Below, in pieces: positions 50,912 to 59,772 of a DNA stretch of 64,000 bases; position 1 is the stretch's first letter; each line of letters starts with the position of its first letter. Origin of the DNA: Gudongella sp046224405 (lineage in GTDB: Bacteria > Bacillota > Clostridia > Tissierellales > Tissierellaceae). A program made the translations under genes and the position numbers. The notes below the pieces were generated by a model, which was given only the letters and a program-made list of their open reading frames with translations, was not told the DNA's origin and made no database searches. The stretch covers positions 1 to 64,000 of the forward strand of contig NZ_JBJXRK010000005.1 of the NCBI RefSeq assembly GCF_046224405.1, given 5' to 3'.

Positions 50912-52417
50912 ATGATGTCCTTTCAGACAATAAAAAAGCAGACACAGGATCTCCTGACCTTCGGATTGTTTGCGAGGCTGTTGAATTTTCTAAAGGGAAT
51001 TCTTCTTGCCTTTTTTATAGGGGCAAATTTCAGGACAGACACATATCTTGTTGCATTTTCAGCATCGATTTTCCTTATAGGGATAGTGGCCGATGCATTA
51101 ATTGTTTCCCTGATTCCCATCTATCACCAGATTGACCGAAGGGACGGTAAGAAGGGCAGGTTTGAGTTCACCCACAACCTGATTTCATACTGGACAATCC
51201 TGGGACTGATCCTGATGGTGCTGAACTTCGTTCTGGCACCCTACATTGTCAGGATATTCGGTCCCGGCTTTGGACCCGAGGGCTACAAGCAGGCAGTAAG
51301 CCTGTTCCGGTATGGAGCCCCAATTGTAATGGCCCACGTGTACAGGGCCATATTTGCAGGCTACCTTCAAAGTCAGCACCTGTTCAGGGCAGGGGCAAAG
51401 GGTGGGGTTGCCAATGCACTCATATACATTTTTTATCTTGTATTTCTAAGCAGGTTCTTTGGTCTTGAGGGCCTGATGGTAACGGGGATATTTGCTGTTG
51501 GAGCCCAGGCGTACATGCTTGCAAAGCCTGTTTTCAGGAAGCAGGGCTACAGGTACAAGCCAATTCTTGTGACCAATGACAGAAGCATCATAAGACTTAA
51601 CAGGTTTCTGTTCCCCATTGTAATCGGTCTTGGAATAAATCAGCTTAACCAGGCCATAGACAATGCTGTGGGGTCCTTCCTGGCAGAGGGTACAATTGCG
51701 GAGCTCAGCTATGCCAAGGATATAATAGACCTGTTTGTGGGAGTGGTCGTAATGTCCCTGGTCACTGCAATATTCCCTGTCCTGTCCGAGAAGGACCACA
51801 GGCTGGACAAGGAAGGGATGGATCATTCCCTAAGGTATTCCCTAAGGCTTATATCAATGGTTGTGGTTCCCGCCACTGTAATGCTCCTTGTGATGGGCCA
51901 GCCCATTGTAAGGATCTTCTACCAGAGGGGGGAGTTTACAGCTCAGGCAACCCAGGCAACCTCAACAATGCTTGTGTATTATGCCATAGGGATAATAGGC
52001 ACCAGTCTTATGCTCCTTGTTACAAGGCTTTATTACGCCAATGAAAACACCACTGAGCCAATTGTTTTAGCTGCATTTGCACTTATGCTAAATGTAATTT
52101 TCGATATTATATTTGTATTGTGGATTGGACCGGGAGGAATTGCCCTTGGAAGCAGCCTTTCTGTGATAATCACATCTGTATACGGGATTTATGATTTGAA
52201 TAGCAATATGGGCTTCATCCACTGGAAGGATATTTCATTGAGGTCATTAAAGGTGCTCCTTGCAGGAGTGATGATGGCATCGGTCCTTGTGATCACCATG
52301 TCAAGCACGACCCATTACCTTGGGGACTCGCTGCTTTCAAGCCTTGTTATGGTGGTGGTTGGAGCTGTGCTGGGATTGGGGACGTTTTTTGCAGCAATTT
52401 TTGTGACCAGGGCCTAG
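50912..52417 (+). CDS. murJ: Lipid II flippase, MurJ/MviN family
   Basis: The 501-residue membrane protein with about 13-14 helices has MurJ traits: TFGLFARLLNFLKGILLAFFIGANFRTDTYLVAF (helix 1 and the DxY loop), ALIVSLIPIYHQI, GFGPEGYKQAVSLFRYGAP, INQLNQAIDNAVGSFL, MLLVMGQPIVRIFYQRGEF. It would flip peptidoglycan or wall-polymer lipid-linked precursors. Organisms of this type often have more than one paralogue, and this one has no cell-wall neighbour, so polysaccharide export is an alternative. Confidence 0.88.
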   Translation: MMSFQTIKKQTQDLLTFGLFARLLNFLKGILLAFFIGANFRTDTYLVAFSASIFLIGIVADALIVSLIPIYHQIDRRDGKKGRFEFTHNLISYWTILGLILMVLNFVLAPYIVRIFGPGFGPEGYKQAVSLFRYGAPIVMAHVYRAIFAGYLQSQHLFRAGAKGGVANALIYIFYLVFLSRFFGLEGLMVTGIFAVGAQAYMLAKPVFRKQGYRYKPILVTNDRSIIRLNRFLFPIVIGLGINQLNQAIDNAVGSFLAEGTIAELSYAKDIIDLFVGVVVMSLVTAIFPVLSEKDHRLDKEGMDHSLRYSLRLISMVVVPATVMLLVMGQPIVRIFYQRGEFTAQATQATSTMLVYYAIGIIGTSLMLLVTRLYYANENTTEPIVLAAFALMLNVIFDIIFVLWIGPGGIALGSSLSVIITSVYGIYDLNSNMGFIHWKDISLRSLKVLLAGVMMASVLVITMSSTTHYLGDSLLSSLVMVVVGAVLGLGTFFAAIFVTRA

Positions 52418-52444
52418 TATGAAATTCGAAATGGAGGAGAGTAA

Positions 52445-53605
52445 ATGGACAAGAGATATATAGCAAAGAGATACCAGGGAAGGGAAAAGAGCCAGCTTGC
52501 TGCAAGTGCAGACCAGGCGGCAGAAATGGATGACCTTATAAACTTCACAATAGGCGATCCGGATGTCATAACCGATGAGAGGATAATCGAAGGAGCCTTC
52601 AATGATGCAAAGAGGGGATACACCAGATATACTGAATCCGTGGGCATGAAGGAGCTGAGGGAGGAAATCTCAAAATATTTCCATGAGGAATACAATCACA
52701 AGGTTGGCCTTGATGAGGTCATGGTCACCACCAGTGCCTGTCAGGGAATGTGGCTTGTGCTGGAGTCCCTTCTTGATGAAGGGGATGAGGTCATAATACC
52801 CTCTCCCTATTTTCCACCCTATTCAGACCAGGTAAAGCTGGCTGGTGGGGTGCCTGTGTACATGACACTAAAGGAAGAGGAGGATTATCAGCTGGATGTG
52901 GGGAAGTTGGAGAGACTCATAACAGAGCGGACCAAGGCTTTAATAATCAACACCCCAAACAATCCCATCGGAAGCTGCCTGAGCAGGGATACCCTGGTAA
53001 GGATCGGTGAGGTTGCCAAAAAGCATGATATCCTCATTATTGCCGATGACATCTATACCATCTACAGCTACCAGGCACCCTTTGTTCCCACAATGACCTT
53101 GCCTGGGCTTTCTGAAAGGACCATCACCCTTGGAAGCTTCTCAAAGGATTATGCAATGACCGGATGGAGAATTGGATACATAATTGCAAAGCCGGATTTC
53201 ATACAGGTAATGAAGGCTGTAAACGAGAACAATGTCTACTCGGCTCCTTCCATATCACAGAGGGCTGCAATCCACGCATTGCGACTTAGGAGTGAGATTC
53301 AGCCGGGGCTTGTGGAGGAGTTCAGAAAGCGTACATTCTATGCCTATGAAAGGCTCAACAGGCTTAAGGGAGTCCATGTGATGGAGCCAAAGGGGACCTT
53401 CTACCTGTTTCCCAATATAAGGGGCACTGGATTGTCCTCTGCCCAGGTTGCTGAAAAGCTCCTAAAGGAGGCACATGTGGCCGTTGTTCCAGGAAATGCC
53501 TTTGGTCCTGGAGGAGAGGGATACCTTAGGCTGGCCGTAACCCTTGGGGTTGACAGGATGAAGGAGGCCTTCGATAGAATGGAAGGGATGGATATTTTCA
53601 AGTAA
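52445..53605 (+). CDS. PLP aminotransferase class I/II
   Basis: The 386-residue fold-type I aminotransferase has FTIGDPDVITDERI near 33, YTRYTESVGMKELREEIS, PSPYFPPYSDQVKLAGG, NTPNNPIGSCLS, IADDIYTIYSY and GSFSKDYAMTGWRIGYI with Lys as the Schiff base residue, and a C-terminal region with GEGYLRLAVTLGVDRM. It is probably an aspartate/aromatic-type enzyme. Next to a 2-hydroxyacid dehydrogenase and close to iorAB it could supply 2-oxo acids for Stickland fermentation. Confidence 0.9.
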   Translation: MDKRYIAKRYQGREKSQLAASADQAAEMDDLINFTIGDPDVITDERIIEGAFNDAKRGYTRYTESVGMKELREEISKYFHEEYNHKVGLDEVMVTTSACQGMWLVLESLLDEGDEVIIPSPYFPPYSDQVKLAGGVPVYMTLKEEEDYQLDVGKLERLITERTKALIINTPNNPIGSCLSRDTLVRIGEVAKKHDILIIADDIYTIYSYQAPFVPTMTLPGLSERTITLGSFSKDYAMTGWRIGYIIAKPDFIQVMKAVNENNVYSAPSISQRAAIHALRLRSEIQPGLVEEFRKRTFYAYERLNRLKGVHVMEPKGTFYLFPNIRGTGLSSAQVAEKLLKEAHVAVVPGNAFGPGGEGYLRLAVTLGVDRMKEAFDRMEGMDIFK

Positions 53606-53617
53606 GGGGGAGTCCCG

Positions 53618-54643
53618 TTGAGAAAGGTTGTACTTGTTGGGGTGCCTGGAATGAATGATCAAGAGGTCCAGAGCCTTGAAAGATATATACGTGAAGAGGG
53701 TATAGAGGATTTTGTTTTCCTTGGAAAGCCTGTGCTTTCCAGGGAGGAGGCCAAGGAAAAGCTAAAGGGTGCAGATATTCTTGTGACCTGGGATCAGCAG
53801 ATGGACGAGGGCCTCTACAAAGAGCTTGACCTGATGGCTTTTTGCGCTGCCAGTACGGGATTTGATGCTGCGGATATTGAAGCTGCAACGGCCAATGGAG
53901 TTATGGTGACAAATGCAAAGGACTACTGTGTGGATGAGGTTTCAGCCCATACGGTTATGCTGCTCCTTGCCTGTGGCAGGAGACTCTACCATGTGACTGA
54001 AAACGTGGACAGGGGAGACTGGAGCGTAGATGGAATCGGCAGTGTCAGGAGACTAAAGGGCTCCACGGTGGGTATCTTTGCCTTTGGGTCCATAGCCAGA
54101 GGGGTGGCTGAAAAGCTCAAGGGCTTTGGTGTAAGGATGGTTTCCTATGACCCCTATGTGGACCGTGAGGTCATGGAAGCTTATGGTGTTGAGAAGGTGG
54201 GATTTGAAACCCTTCTGAGGGAATCCGATTATATAACCATCCACTCCCCCCTTACGGATGAGACCAGGGGAATGTTTTCAAGGGAAGCTCTCTCGTGGAC
54301 CAAGGAGGGTGTGGTTATTGTAAACACCGCACGTGGAGCAATTGTTGACCAGGAGGAACTCTACCAGATGCTCAAGAGGGGAAGGATTGTTGCTGCCGGT
54401 CTTGATGTCCTCCTTCATGAGCCTCCTTCAGAGGCTGAGAAGGGGCTGCTGGAGCTTCCAAATGTAATAGTCACCCCTCATAGCGCCTACTTCTCAGATG
54501 AGGCCCAGGAACACCAGCTTAGGATCACTGCAAGGGATGTGGGAAGGATTGCAAGAGGAGAGAGGCCGGTTAATTTGAGAAACGGAGAGGTACTGAAAAG
54601 CAATTCACAAATCTCAATTCACAGTTCACAATTGAAAGGATAA
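53618..54643 (+). CDS. D-2-hydroxyacid dehydrogenase, NAD(P)-dependent
   Basis: The 341-residue enzyme reduces a 2-oxo acid to a D-hydroxy acid. Cofactor site: STVGIFAFGSIARGVAEKLKGFG with Gly-x-Ala-x-x-Gly, a variant of GxGxxG. The active-site triad is seen as NTARGAIVD (Arg), HEPPSEAE (Glu) and VTPHSAYFS (His). It starts with a TTG at 53618 after GGGGGAG. The C-terminus (LKSNSQISIHSSQLKG) reads into a dispersed repeat, as in the TetR gene at 11441. It follows the aminotransferase by 12 bases. Confidence 0.9.
   Translation: MRKVVLVGVPGMNDQEVQSLERYIREEGIEDFVFLGKPVLSREEAKEKLKGADILVTWDQQMDEGLYKELDLMAFCAASTGFDAADIEAATANGVMVTNAKDYCVDEVSAHTVMLLLACGRRLYHVTENVDRGDWSVDGIGSVRRLKGSTVGIFAFGSIARGVAEKLKGFGVRMVSYDPYVDREVMEAYGVEKVGFETLLRESDYITIHSPLTDETRGMFSREALSWTKEGVVIVNTARGAIVDQEELYQMLKRGRIVAAGLDVLLHEPPSEAEKGLLELPNVIVTPHSAYFSDEAQEHQLRITARDVGRIARGERPVNLRNGEVLKSNSQISIHSSQLKG
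54602..54640. repeat. Left arm of MITE-like dispersed repeat, copy C
   Basis: AATTCACAAATCTCAATTCA followed by CAGTTCACAATTGAAAGGAT matches copy A (12025) almost exactly. It overlaps the end of the dehydrogenase gene. The interval 54644-54813 contains CACTCTGAGCCTGCGAAGAG, a motif shared with copy B, and no gene. Confidence 0.55.
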
Positions 54644-54813
54644 GATCCCTCACTGCGTTCAGGAAGACAAGGCTATTGTCACTCTGAGCCTGCGAAGAGT
54701 CTTAAGGCTATGTAACATAGAAAAAGACAGGATCCTATACATCCTTTCCGAATATCAAACCCTTGTCAATTCTTTCACAGTGCAACAATAAAGACAAACA
54801 ACTACATTTGGGG

Positions 54814-54850
54814 TATAATAGTCTCAGGAGGATACTCTGAGACTATTATA
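54814..54850 (+). promoter_or_regulatory. dsdA promoter -10 within a 14-bp inverted repeat
   Basis: TATAATAGTCTCAG and CTGAGACTATTATA (54814-54827 with 54837-54850) form a perfect inverted repeat with a 9-base spacer. The left arm includes the -10 hexamer TATAAT, and the start codon follows 15 bases after the right arm. The -35 is weak (AGACAA-like). This is placed as a repressor operator would be. Confidence 0.65.
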
Positions 54851-54864
54851 TTTGGAGGGATATT

Positions 54865-56112
54865 ATGGATATAATTAATGACCTCAAATCCATGCGGGAG
54901 GTATACTGGACCAACCCGGGATACAGAAAATTTGATGACATAAAGGATGAGCTCCCCATTACAGAGTTGGAGGTAATGGATGCGGAAAAGAGACTGCACC
55001 GGTTTGCACCTTATCTTGCAAAGGTATTTCCTGAATCAAGGGATGGAATAATAGAATCTCCTATTTCTCACATACCGGAAATGATGAGCTGGATCGAAAG
55101 GGACAGCGGAAGTGCCATTCCAGGGGAACTGTACTTAAAGAGGGACGACCTGCTTTCAATAGCGGGATCAATCAAGGCAAGAGGTGGAATTTACGAGGTC
55201 CTGAAGCACGCAGAGACACTTGCTGTGGAAAATGGAATGCTGGAGTATGATCATGACTACAGGAAGCTTGCGGAGAAGGAGTTTGTGGACCTATTCAGCA
55301 AATACAAAATACAGGTTGGAAGTACTGGAAACCTGGGACTGAGCATAGGAATCATGAGTGCCAAGCTGGGCTTTAAGGTGACTGTGCACATGTCCTCGGA
55401 TGCAAAGCAGTGGAAGAAGGACCTGCTGCGATCAAGGGGTGTAAAGGTTGTCGAATACCCTGATGACTACTCAAAGGCTGTGGAGGAAGGGAGAAGGGAT
55501 TCAGACAATGACCCCATGAGTCATTTTATTGATGACGAAAACTCCAGGGACCTGTTTCTGGGCTATGCAGTTGGAGGAATGAGGGTTAGGTCACAGCTGG
55601 AGGAAATGGGTGTGATTGTAGATGAAGGACATCCCCTGGTTGTCTACCTGCCATGCGGGGTCGGTGGAGGACCTGGAGGTGTTGCCTACGGGCTAAAGCT
55701 AAGCTATGGTGATCTTGTGGAATGCCATTTTGCAGAGCCCACCCATTCACCATGCATGCTTCTGGGTCTGGCAACAGGCAAGCATGACGGCATATCCGTC
55801 GAGGACATTGGCCTTGACAACAGAACGGAAGCAGATGGCCTGGCCGTTGGAAGACCATCCTCATTTGTGGGCAAGCTTATGGATAAGCTCTTGACTGGAG
55901 CATTTACAATCCAGGATGACAAGCTTTTCAAATATCTGAGGGCTCTGTATGGACAGGAGGGAATCTTTGTTGAACCTTCAGCCACAGCAGGCTTTAATGG
56001 ACTGTTCCTGACCAAGGACAGATACCTTGGCCGGGAGCCTGTACAGCTGGTTTGGTCAACAGGGGGTAGCCTTGTTCCAACTAAGGAGAGAAGCAAGTTT
56101 CTAGGTGAATAA
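54865..56112 (+). CDS. dsdA: D-serine dehydratase
   Basis: Converts D-serine to pyruvate and ammonia. The 415-residue fold-type II PLP enzyme has the DsdA features: YWTNPGY near 18, LYLKRDDLLSIAGSIKARGGIYEVL with Lys for PLP, VGSTGNLGLSIGIMSAKLGFKVTVHMSSDAKQWK, CGVGGGPGGVAYG and EPSATAGFNG, and ends LVWSTGGSLVP. It is slightly shorter than E. coli DsdA (about 440). Placed next to the D-hydroxyacid and aminotransferase genes, it points to D-amino acid use. GGAGGG ribosome site. Confidence 0.92.
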   Translation: MDIINDLKSMREVYWTNPGYRKFDDIKDELPITELEVMDAEKRLHRFAPYLAKVFPESRDGIIESPISHIPEMMSWIERDSGSAIPGELYLKRDDLLSIAGSIKARGGIYEVLKHAETLAVENGMLEYDHDYRKLAEKEFVDLFSKYKIQVGSTGNLGLSIGIMSAKLGFKVTVHMSSDAKQWKKDLLRSRGVKVVEYPDDYSKAVEEGRRDSDNDPMSHFIDDENSRDLFLGYAVGGMRVRSQLEEMGVIVDEGHPLVVYLPCGVGGGPGGVAYGLKLSYGDLVECHFAEPTHSPCMLLGLATGKHDGISVEDIGLDNRTEADGLAVGRPSSFVGKLMDKLLTGAFTIQDDKLFKYLRALYGQEGIFVEPSATAGFNGLFLTKDRYLGREPVQLVWSTGGSLVPTKERSKFLGE

Positions 56113-56135
56113 TCTGACTGGAAAGGTGGATTCAT

Positions 56136-57365
56136 ATGAAGATAAATATGGAAAGAGTCAAGAGGGACATAAACAACCTGGCTTCCTTTAGCAGTACCCC
56201 AGGAAGAGGGGTTACAAGACTGGCATTCTCAAAGGAGGACATCCAGGCCAAGGGTTATCTCATGGCACAGATGGAGGCGGCAGGTCTCAAGGTCTACCAG
56301 GATGGATACGGGAGCCTGTTTGGAAGAAGGGAAGGCACAGAACAAGACCTACCACCGGTTATGATAGGGTCACACTATGACACGGGAATCGGCGGGGGAC
56401 CCTTTGACGGAGTTGCCGGTATAGTTGCAGGAATTGAGATAGCAAGAACCCTTAAGGAAAATGGTGTGGAGCACAAATATCCCATAGAGATTGCAGCCTT
56501 CAATGACGAAGAGGGAGCAAGGTTTGGAAATGCAATGTCCAATACAAGGGCCATGGCGGGGTTTCTTACTGAGGAGGAGCTTGACAGAACCAAGGACATG
56601 AATGGCAAGCCATTAAGGGAAGCCATGGAGGAATGCGGGATAAAGGTTGACCTGGAATCGGCAAGAAGGGAAAAGGGGGCTGTGAAGTCTTTTCTCGAGC
56701 TTCATATTGAGCAGGGCCCAATTCTTGAGAAAATGGGTATGGACGTTGGAATTGTGGATACAATCGTTGGTCTTGACAGGTACGAGGTAAAGTTCAGGGG
56801 ACTTTCCGGTCACGCAGGCACAACCCCCATGGCTGGTAGGAAGGATGCACTTGTTTCAGCTGCCAAATTCATCGTTGCAGTGAATGAGATTGCAAGAGAA
56901 ACTGGAAATGATGCGGTGGCAACAGTTGGGGAGATGAGCATCTATCCCAATGCATCCAATGTTATCCCCGAGCTGGTCAAGCTTTCTGTGGATATCCGGG
57001 CTACGGATTCCAAGGTTATCAACACGATGAGCGAAAAGGTCCAGGAAGAGCTGGAAAAGATAGGATATGCGGATCCGGTCCAGATAGAGTTCAAGAGAGG
57101 GGTATATATCCCACCTGTGAAAATGGACCAGGATAATGGAGAGCTTCTAAAAATGAAGGCTTCAGAGTTGGGACTCAAGTACAACATCATGAATTCCGGA
57201 GCTGCCCACGACGCAATGGTAATGGCTGCCCTGGCTCCTGCAAATATTGTCTTTGTACCAAGTGTGGGAGGATTGAGCCATGATCCGGAGGAATGGACCG
57301 AGTATGAGGATCTGGGTAATGGAATTGAACTTTTGCTTCAGACCGTAGTTGAATTGTCAAAATAG
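56136..57365 (+). CDS. M20-family N-carbamoyl-L-amino acid hydrolase/allantoate amidohydrolase-like
   Basis: The 409-residue zinc hydrolase has VMIGSHYDTGIGGGPFDGVAG (near 78), FNDEEGARFGNAM (near 125), LHIEQGPILE (near 195) and SGHAGTTPMAGRKDAL (near 230), which mark the HyuC/AmaB/AllC subfamily, and SGAAHDAM and PSVGGLSHDP near the end. It would hydrolyse ureido or carbamoyl amino acids. No other allantoin genes are nearby, so an amino-acid role is more likely. Confidence 0.9.
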   Translation: MKINMERVKRDINNLASFSSTPGRGVTRLAFSKEDIQAKGYLMAQMEAAGLKVYQDGYGSLFGRREGTEQDLPPVMIGSHYDTGIGGGPFDGVAGIVAGIEIARTLKENGVEHKYPIEIAAFNDEEGARFGNAMSNTRAMAGFLTEEELDRTKDMNGKPLREAMEECGIKVDLESARREKGAVKSFLELHIEQGPILEKMGMDVGIVDTIVGLDRYEVKFRGLSGHAGTTPMAGRKDALVSAAKFIVAVNEIARETGNDAVATVGEMSIYPNASNVIPELVKLSVDIRATDSKVINTMSEKVQEELEKIGYADPVQIEFKRGVYIPPVKMDQDNGELLKMKASELGLKYNIMNSGAAHDAMVMAALAPANIVFVPSVGGLSHDPEEWTEYEDLGNGIELLLQTVVELSK

Positions 57366-57388
57366 CTTAATGGAATAATACACGTAAA

Positions 57389-57421
57389 TGGCCTGCTGCC
57401 TAATGGGAGCAGGTTTTTTGC
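57389..57421 (+). terminator. Intrinsic terminator
   Basis: CCTGCT-N10-AGCAGG followed by TTTTTTG after the M20 hydrolase gene. Confidence 0.8.
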
Positions 57422-57424
57422 GCC

Positions 57425-57453
57425 TTGACAACGAACATGTGTTCTGGTATATT
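57425..57453 (+). promoter_or_regulatory. SOS-type promoter with LexA box in the spacer
   Basis: TTGACA (57425-57430), 17-base spacer, TATATT (57448-57453). The spacer contains CGAACATGTGTTCT at 57432-57445, which fits the Gram-positive LexA consensus CGAACRNRYGTTYC at all but the last position. A LexA dimer there would block RNA polymerase directly. Confidence 0.75.
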
Positions 57454-57527
57454 TTTCTTAGTTCGCTTCAGTCAGGGTATCGAAATACAAGGCTCTCGCC
57501 ACAGAGCTGCATCAGGGGGTAGAATAG

Positions 57528-58112
57528 ATGAAGGAATTGATTGAACAGGATATTCTAGTTATGATTCCTTCCTACGAGGGAGAATCTGGAAACTGCACAA
57601 AACTCTTTTTACGGGAGGATGTTGTGGTGGTAAGGAGCACGCTCAGAACTTTCCTAAGAAAGCTTTGCTCCTATCATCACTTTGATTTGAAGGCATCAAA
57701 CAACCATTATGGCAAGCTTGTCTCAGCAAGAAGCAACCTGCCCATACCAATGGATCCTGACAGAATATACATCCAGCTGAAGGTACGGGAGCCCATTGGT
57801 AAGGATGACGGTGCAATGGGATACTTCAAGCTTGGGGGAATCAGGAAGATATTCTCCAGGGAAGGAGTAACCCTTGTACGAATGGAAAACGGTGTCGAGC
57901 ATCCCTGCCTCTGCAAACTGGAAACTGCAAAAAAGCAATTGAGGCAGGGGAATCTTGTACGGGAGCTGATGGGAAAGAAGAGGTCAGACCTTGTGGGAGA
58001 GGCGATTGAATACTACACAAGCCAGGATGGGCCTGCAATGAAGTCTGACATAGCAAGGCTGTATATGAAGATAGATGCCCTGCTCCTTAAAATGGAAAAC
58101 GGATACGAGTAG
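57528..58112 (+). CDS. Putative SOS-controlled regulator, distantly ComK-like
   Basis: The 194-residue basic protein has an N-terminus DILVMIPSYEGESGNCTKLF, resembling the ComK opening strand, a cysteine near LRKLCSYHHF, the loop NNHYGKLVSARSNLPIPMDPDRIYIQ (ComK-like GR..PIxVxP pattern) and a strand-rich middle ending VTLVRMENGVEHPC. ComK-family proteins bind DNA as tetramers and activate competence genes. The similarity is partial and seen by eye, so this is tentative. The gene has its own LexA-box promoter and its own terminator (58109), which suggests a dedicated damage-induced switch. The next gene is a sigma factor. Confidence 0.5.
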   Translation: MKELIEQDILVMIPSYEGESGNCTKLFLREDVVVVRSTLRTFLRKLCSYHHFDLKASNNHYGKLVSARSNLPIPMDPDRIYIQLKVREPIGKDDGAMGYFKLGGIRKIFSREGVTLVRMENGVEHPCLCKLETAKKQLRQGNLVRELMGKKRSDLVGEAIEYYTSQDGPAMKSDIARLYMKIDALLLKMENGYE

Positions 58113-58139
58113 CTGTAGGAAAAGCAGCTGCTCTATTTT
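58109..58139 (+). terminator. Intrinsic terminator
   Basis: AGTAGCTG-TAGGAAAAG-CAGCTGCT followed by CTATTTTTTTG; it begins at the stop codon of the SOS-controlled gene. Confidence 0.85.
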
Positions 58140-58212
58140 TTTGTTATTATCCATGGTCTGGTATTCTTATGTCACCCGGGAATAAGAAAAGGCGCCTTGA
58201 AAGGAGAAAGGC

Positions 58213-58779
58213 TTGGAAAGAACAATTCAGGAGATTTACATTGACGTGGCCAGAGGTAGGGAGGAAGCAGCCCTTGAGCTGCTTTTGCGGCTTCAGCCCC
58301 TGATATTGTCATCAATTAAAAAATACTACAACAGAACTGACGAGATGGATGACCTGATCCAGGAGGGAAGACTATTGGTACTTGACTCTATCAATGAGTA
58401 CAGGGAGGATTATAGCGTGCCCTTTCTTGGCTACATGAAATCCAGACTCAAGTACCTCTACCTTGGAAAGAACAGGAGCAGGAGACTTCTGTCCCTGAAT
58501 GTGTCCAATGGTGAGGACGGGGAGGAACATCTCGATCTTTTGGCAGATGGCTTTCAGGTGGAGGAGGACTACATCTGCAGGGAAAGTGAAGCAGAGCTAT
58601 TGAAAATGGTCCTTTCCCTTCCAGATAGGGAGAGGCAGGTCATCCAGGGCTTCTATTTTGAAAACCTGTCTATTGGAGATATTTCAAAGAGGTATGGTAT
58701 CACCTACAGGACTGTAATAAATACCAAAAGAAGGGCCTTGGAAAGGATGAGAAGGGAAATGGAGGTTAAGGATGTATAG
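58213..58779 (+). CDS. Sigma-70 family RNA polymerase sigma factor
   Basis: The 188-residue protein has region 2 (DDLIQEGRLLVLDSINEYREDYSVPFLGYMKSRLKY, about 35-75) and region 4 helix-turn-helix (LSLPDRERQVIQGFYFENLSIGDISKRYGITYRTV, about 130-170), and lacks regions 1 and 3, as in small alternative sigma factors related to the SigH/Sig-30 group. TTG start at 58213 after AAGGAG. It overlaps the amidase gene by 8 bases, so the two are co-translated. Its position after an SOS-controlled gene recalls UV-induced bacteriocin and phage-lysis regulators of clostridia, but that link is an inference. Confidence 0.85.
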   Translation: MERTIQEIYIDVARGREEAALELLLRLQPLILSSIKKYYNRTDEMDDLIQEGRLLVLDSINEYREDYSVPFLGYMKSRLKYLYLGKNRSRRLLSLNVSNGEDGEEHLDLLADGFQVEEDYICRESEAELLKMVLSLPDRERQVIQGFYFENLSIGDISKRYGITYRTVINTKRRALERMRREMEVKDV

Positions 58780-59242
58780 AAAAAGACTGATCAGGTACAA
58801 TTATGCAACAAGAATGGGTAATAGGATCGAGTATATTGTCGTCCACGACACCGGTAATTCAAGAAATGGAGCAGATGCAGCAGCCCATTGCAGCTACTTC
58901 GACCAACCGGGAAGAAATGCATCCGCCCACTACCTTGTGGATAGCAGGGAGGTGGTCCAGATTGTTGAGGATTTCCACGCAGCCTGGCATTGCGGAGATG
59001 GCAGGGGAAAATATGGGATAAACAACAGCAACTCCATTGGAATTGAGCTTTGCATTAACGGTGATGGTGACTGGAATGAGACAAGGAGAAAAGGGATCGA
59101 CCTAATAAGGGGCCTTATGAAAAAACACGGTCTACCCAAGGAAAGGGTGGTCAGACATTTCGATGCAAGCGGAAAGCTGTGCCCTAGAAGTATGAGCGAC
59201 TGGGGGTGGAGGGAATGGACCAGATTCTATGATAAAATTTGA
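58772..59242 (+). CDS. N-acetylmuramoyl-L-alanine amidase (amidase-2)
   Basis: The 156-residue catalytic domain cleaves the muramoyl-alanine bond in peptidoglycan. Zinc and catalytic residues are seen in YIVVHDTGN (first His), ASAHYLVDSREVVQIVEDFHAAWHCG (second region), NSIGIELC (Glu) and VVRHFDASGKLCP (final His, Lys and Cys). There is no signal peptide or wall-binding domain, as in phage-type endolysins that need a holin, and no holin is obvious. It is coupled to a sigma factor gene, an uncommon pairing. Confidence 0.88.
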   Translation: MYRKRLIRYNYATRMGNRIEYIVVHDTGNSRNGADAAAHCSYFDQPGRNASAHYLVDSREVVQIVEDFHAAWHCGDGRGKYGINNSNSIGIELCINGDGDWNETRRKGIDLIRGLMKKHGLPKERVVRHFDASGKLCPRSMSDWGWREWTRFYDKI

Positions 59243-59300
59243 GATAATAACAGTCCCTAAGGGTATATACCATAACAGAAAAAGGAACAGGAGGGAATAC

Positions 59301-59771
59301 ATGGATATAAAGGAAACAATCAAGGATATTGCAGACAACCATCATGGATTTTTAAAGCAGGAGCTACCTGTAATAAAGAGCCTGGCATATAAGATCCTGA
59401 AGGTTCATTACGAGGATTGCAAGGACGAGTTGATCCAGGTCCATAGACAGTATGGAAGGGTTCAGAACGAGCTTGAACTGGCACTTGTAAAGAAGCAGAT
59501 GGTGCTTCTGCCAATGATCTGGGACTACCAGAAGGAGCCATCAAAGGAGCTACTGGAAGCAATCAGGGAGACCGTCCGGGAGGTGGAAGGGGATAACCAG
59601 ATCCTGCTGAAGGAGCTTGAAGGTCTTAAGGACAAGACAAACACCTACACAATGCCTGAAAGCGGATGTCCAACCTATGACACAACCTACAAGAAGATGG
59701 AAAAGCTTCATCGGGAGGTTGAGAAATACATCAAAATCGAACGAGAAATGTACAAGGTGCTTCTAGGCTAA
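59301..59771 (+). CDS. Coiled-coil protein of unknown function
   Basis: The 156-residue, Glu/Lys-rich, mostly helical protein begins MDIKETIKDIADNHHGFLKQELPVIKSL and ends in a helix KMEKLHREVEKYIKIEREMYKVLLG. No membrane segment or known domain. The ATG at 59301 follows ACAGGAGGG 8 bases upstream; an earlier in-frame start overlaps the amidase gene and has no ribosome site. Probably in one transcript with the sigma factor and amidase. Confidence 0.75.
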   Translation: MDIKETIKDIADNHHGFLKQELPVIKSLAYKILKVHYEDCKDELIQVHRQYGRVQNELELALVKKQMVLLPMIWDYQKEPSKELLEAIRETVREVEGDNQILLKELEGLKDKTNTYTMPESGCPTYDTTYKKMEKLHREVEKYIKIEREMYKVLLG

Positions 59772-59772
59772 A

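Noticed and set aside
58772..59242. Intact prophage around the amidase
   Set aside because: No integrase, terminase, capsid or tail genes are present on either side, so only a module or a remnant can be claimed.
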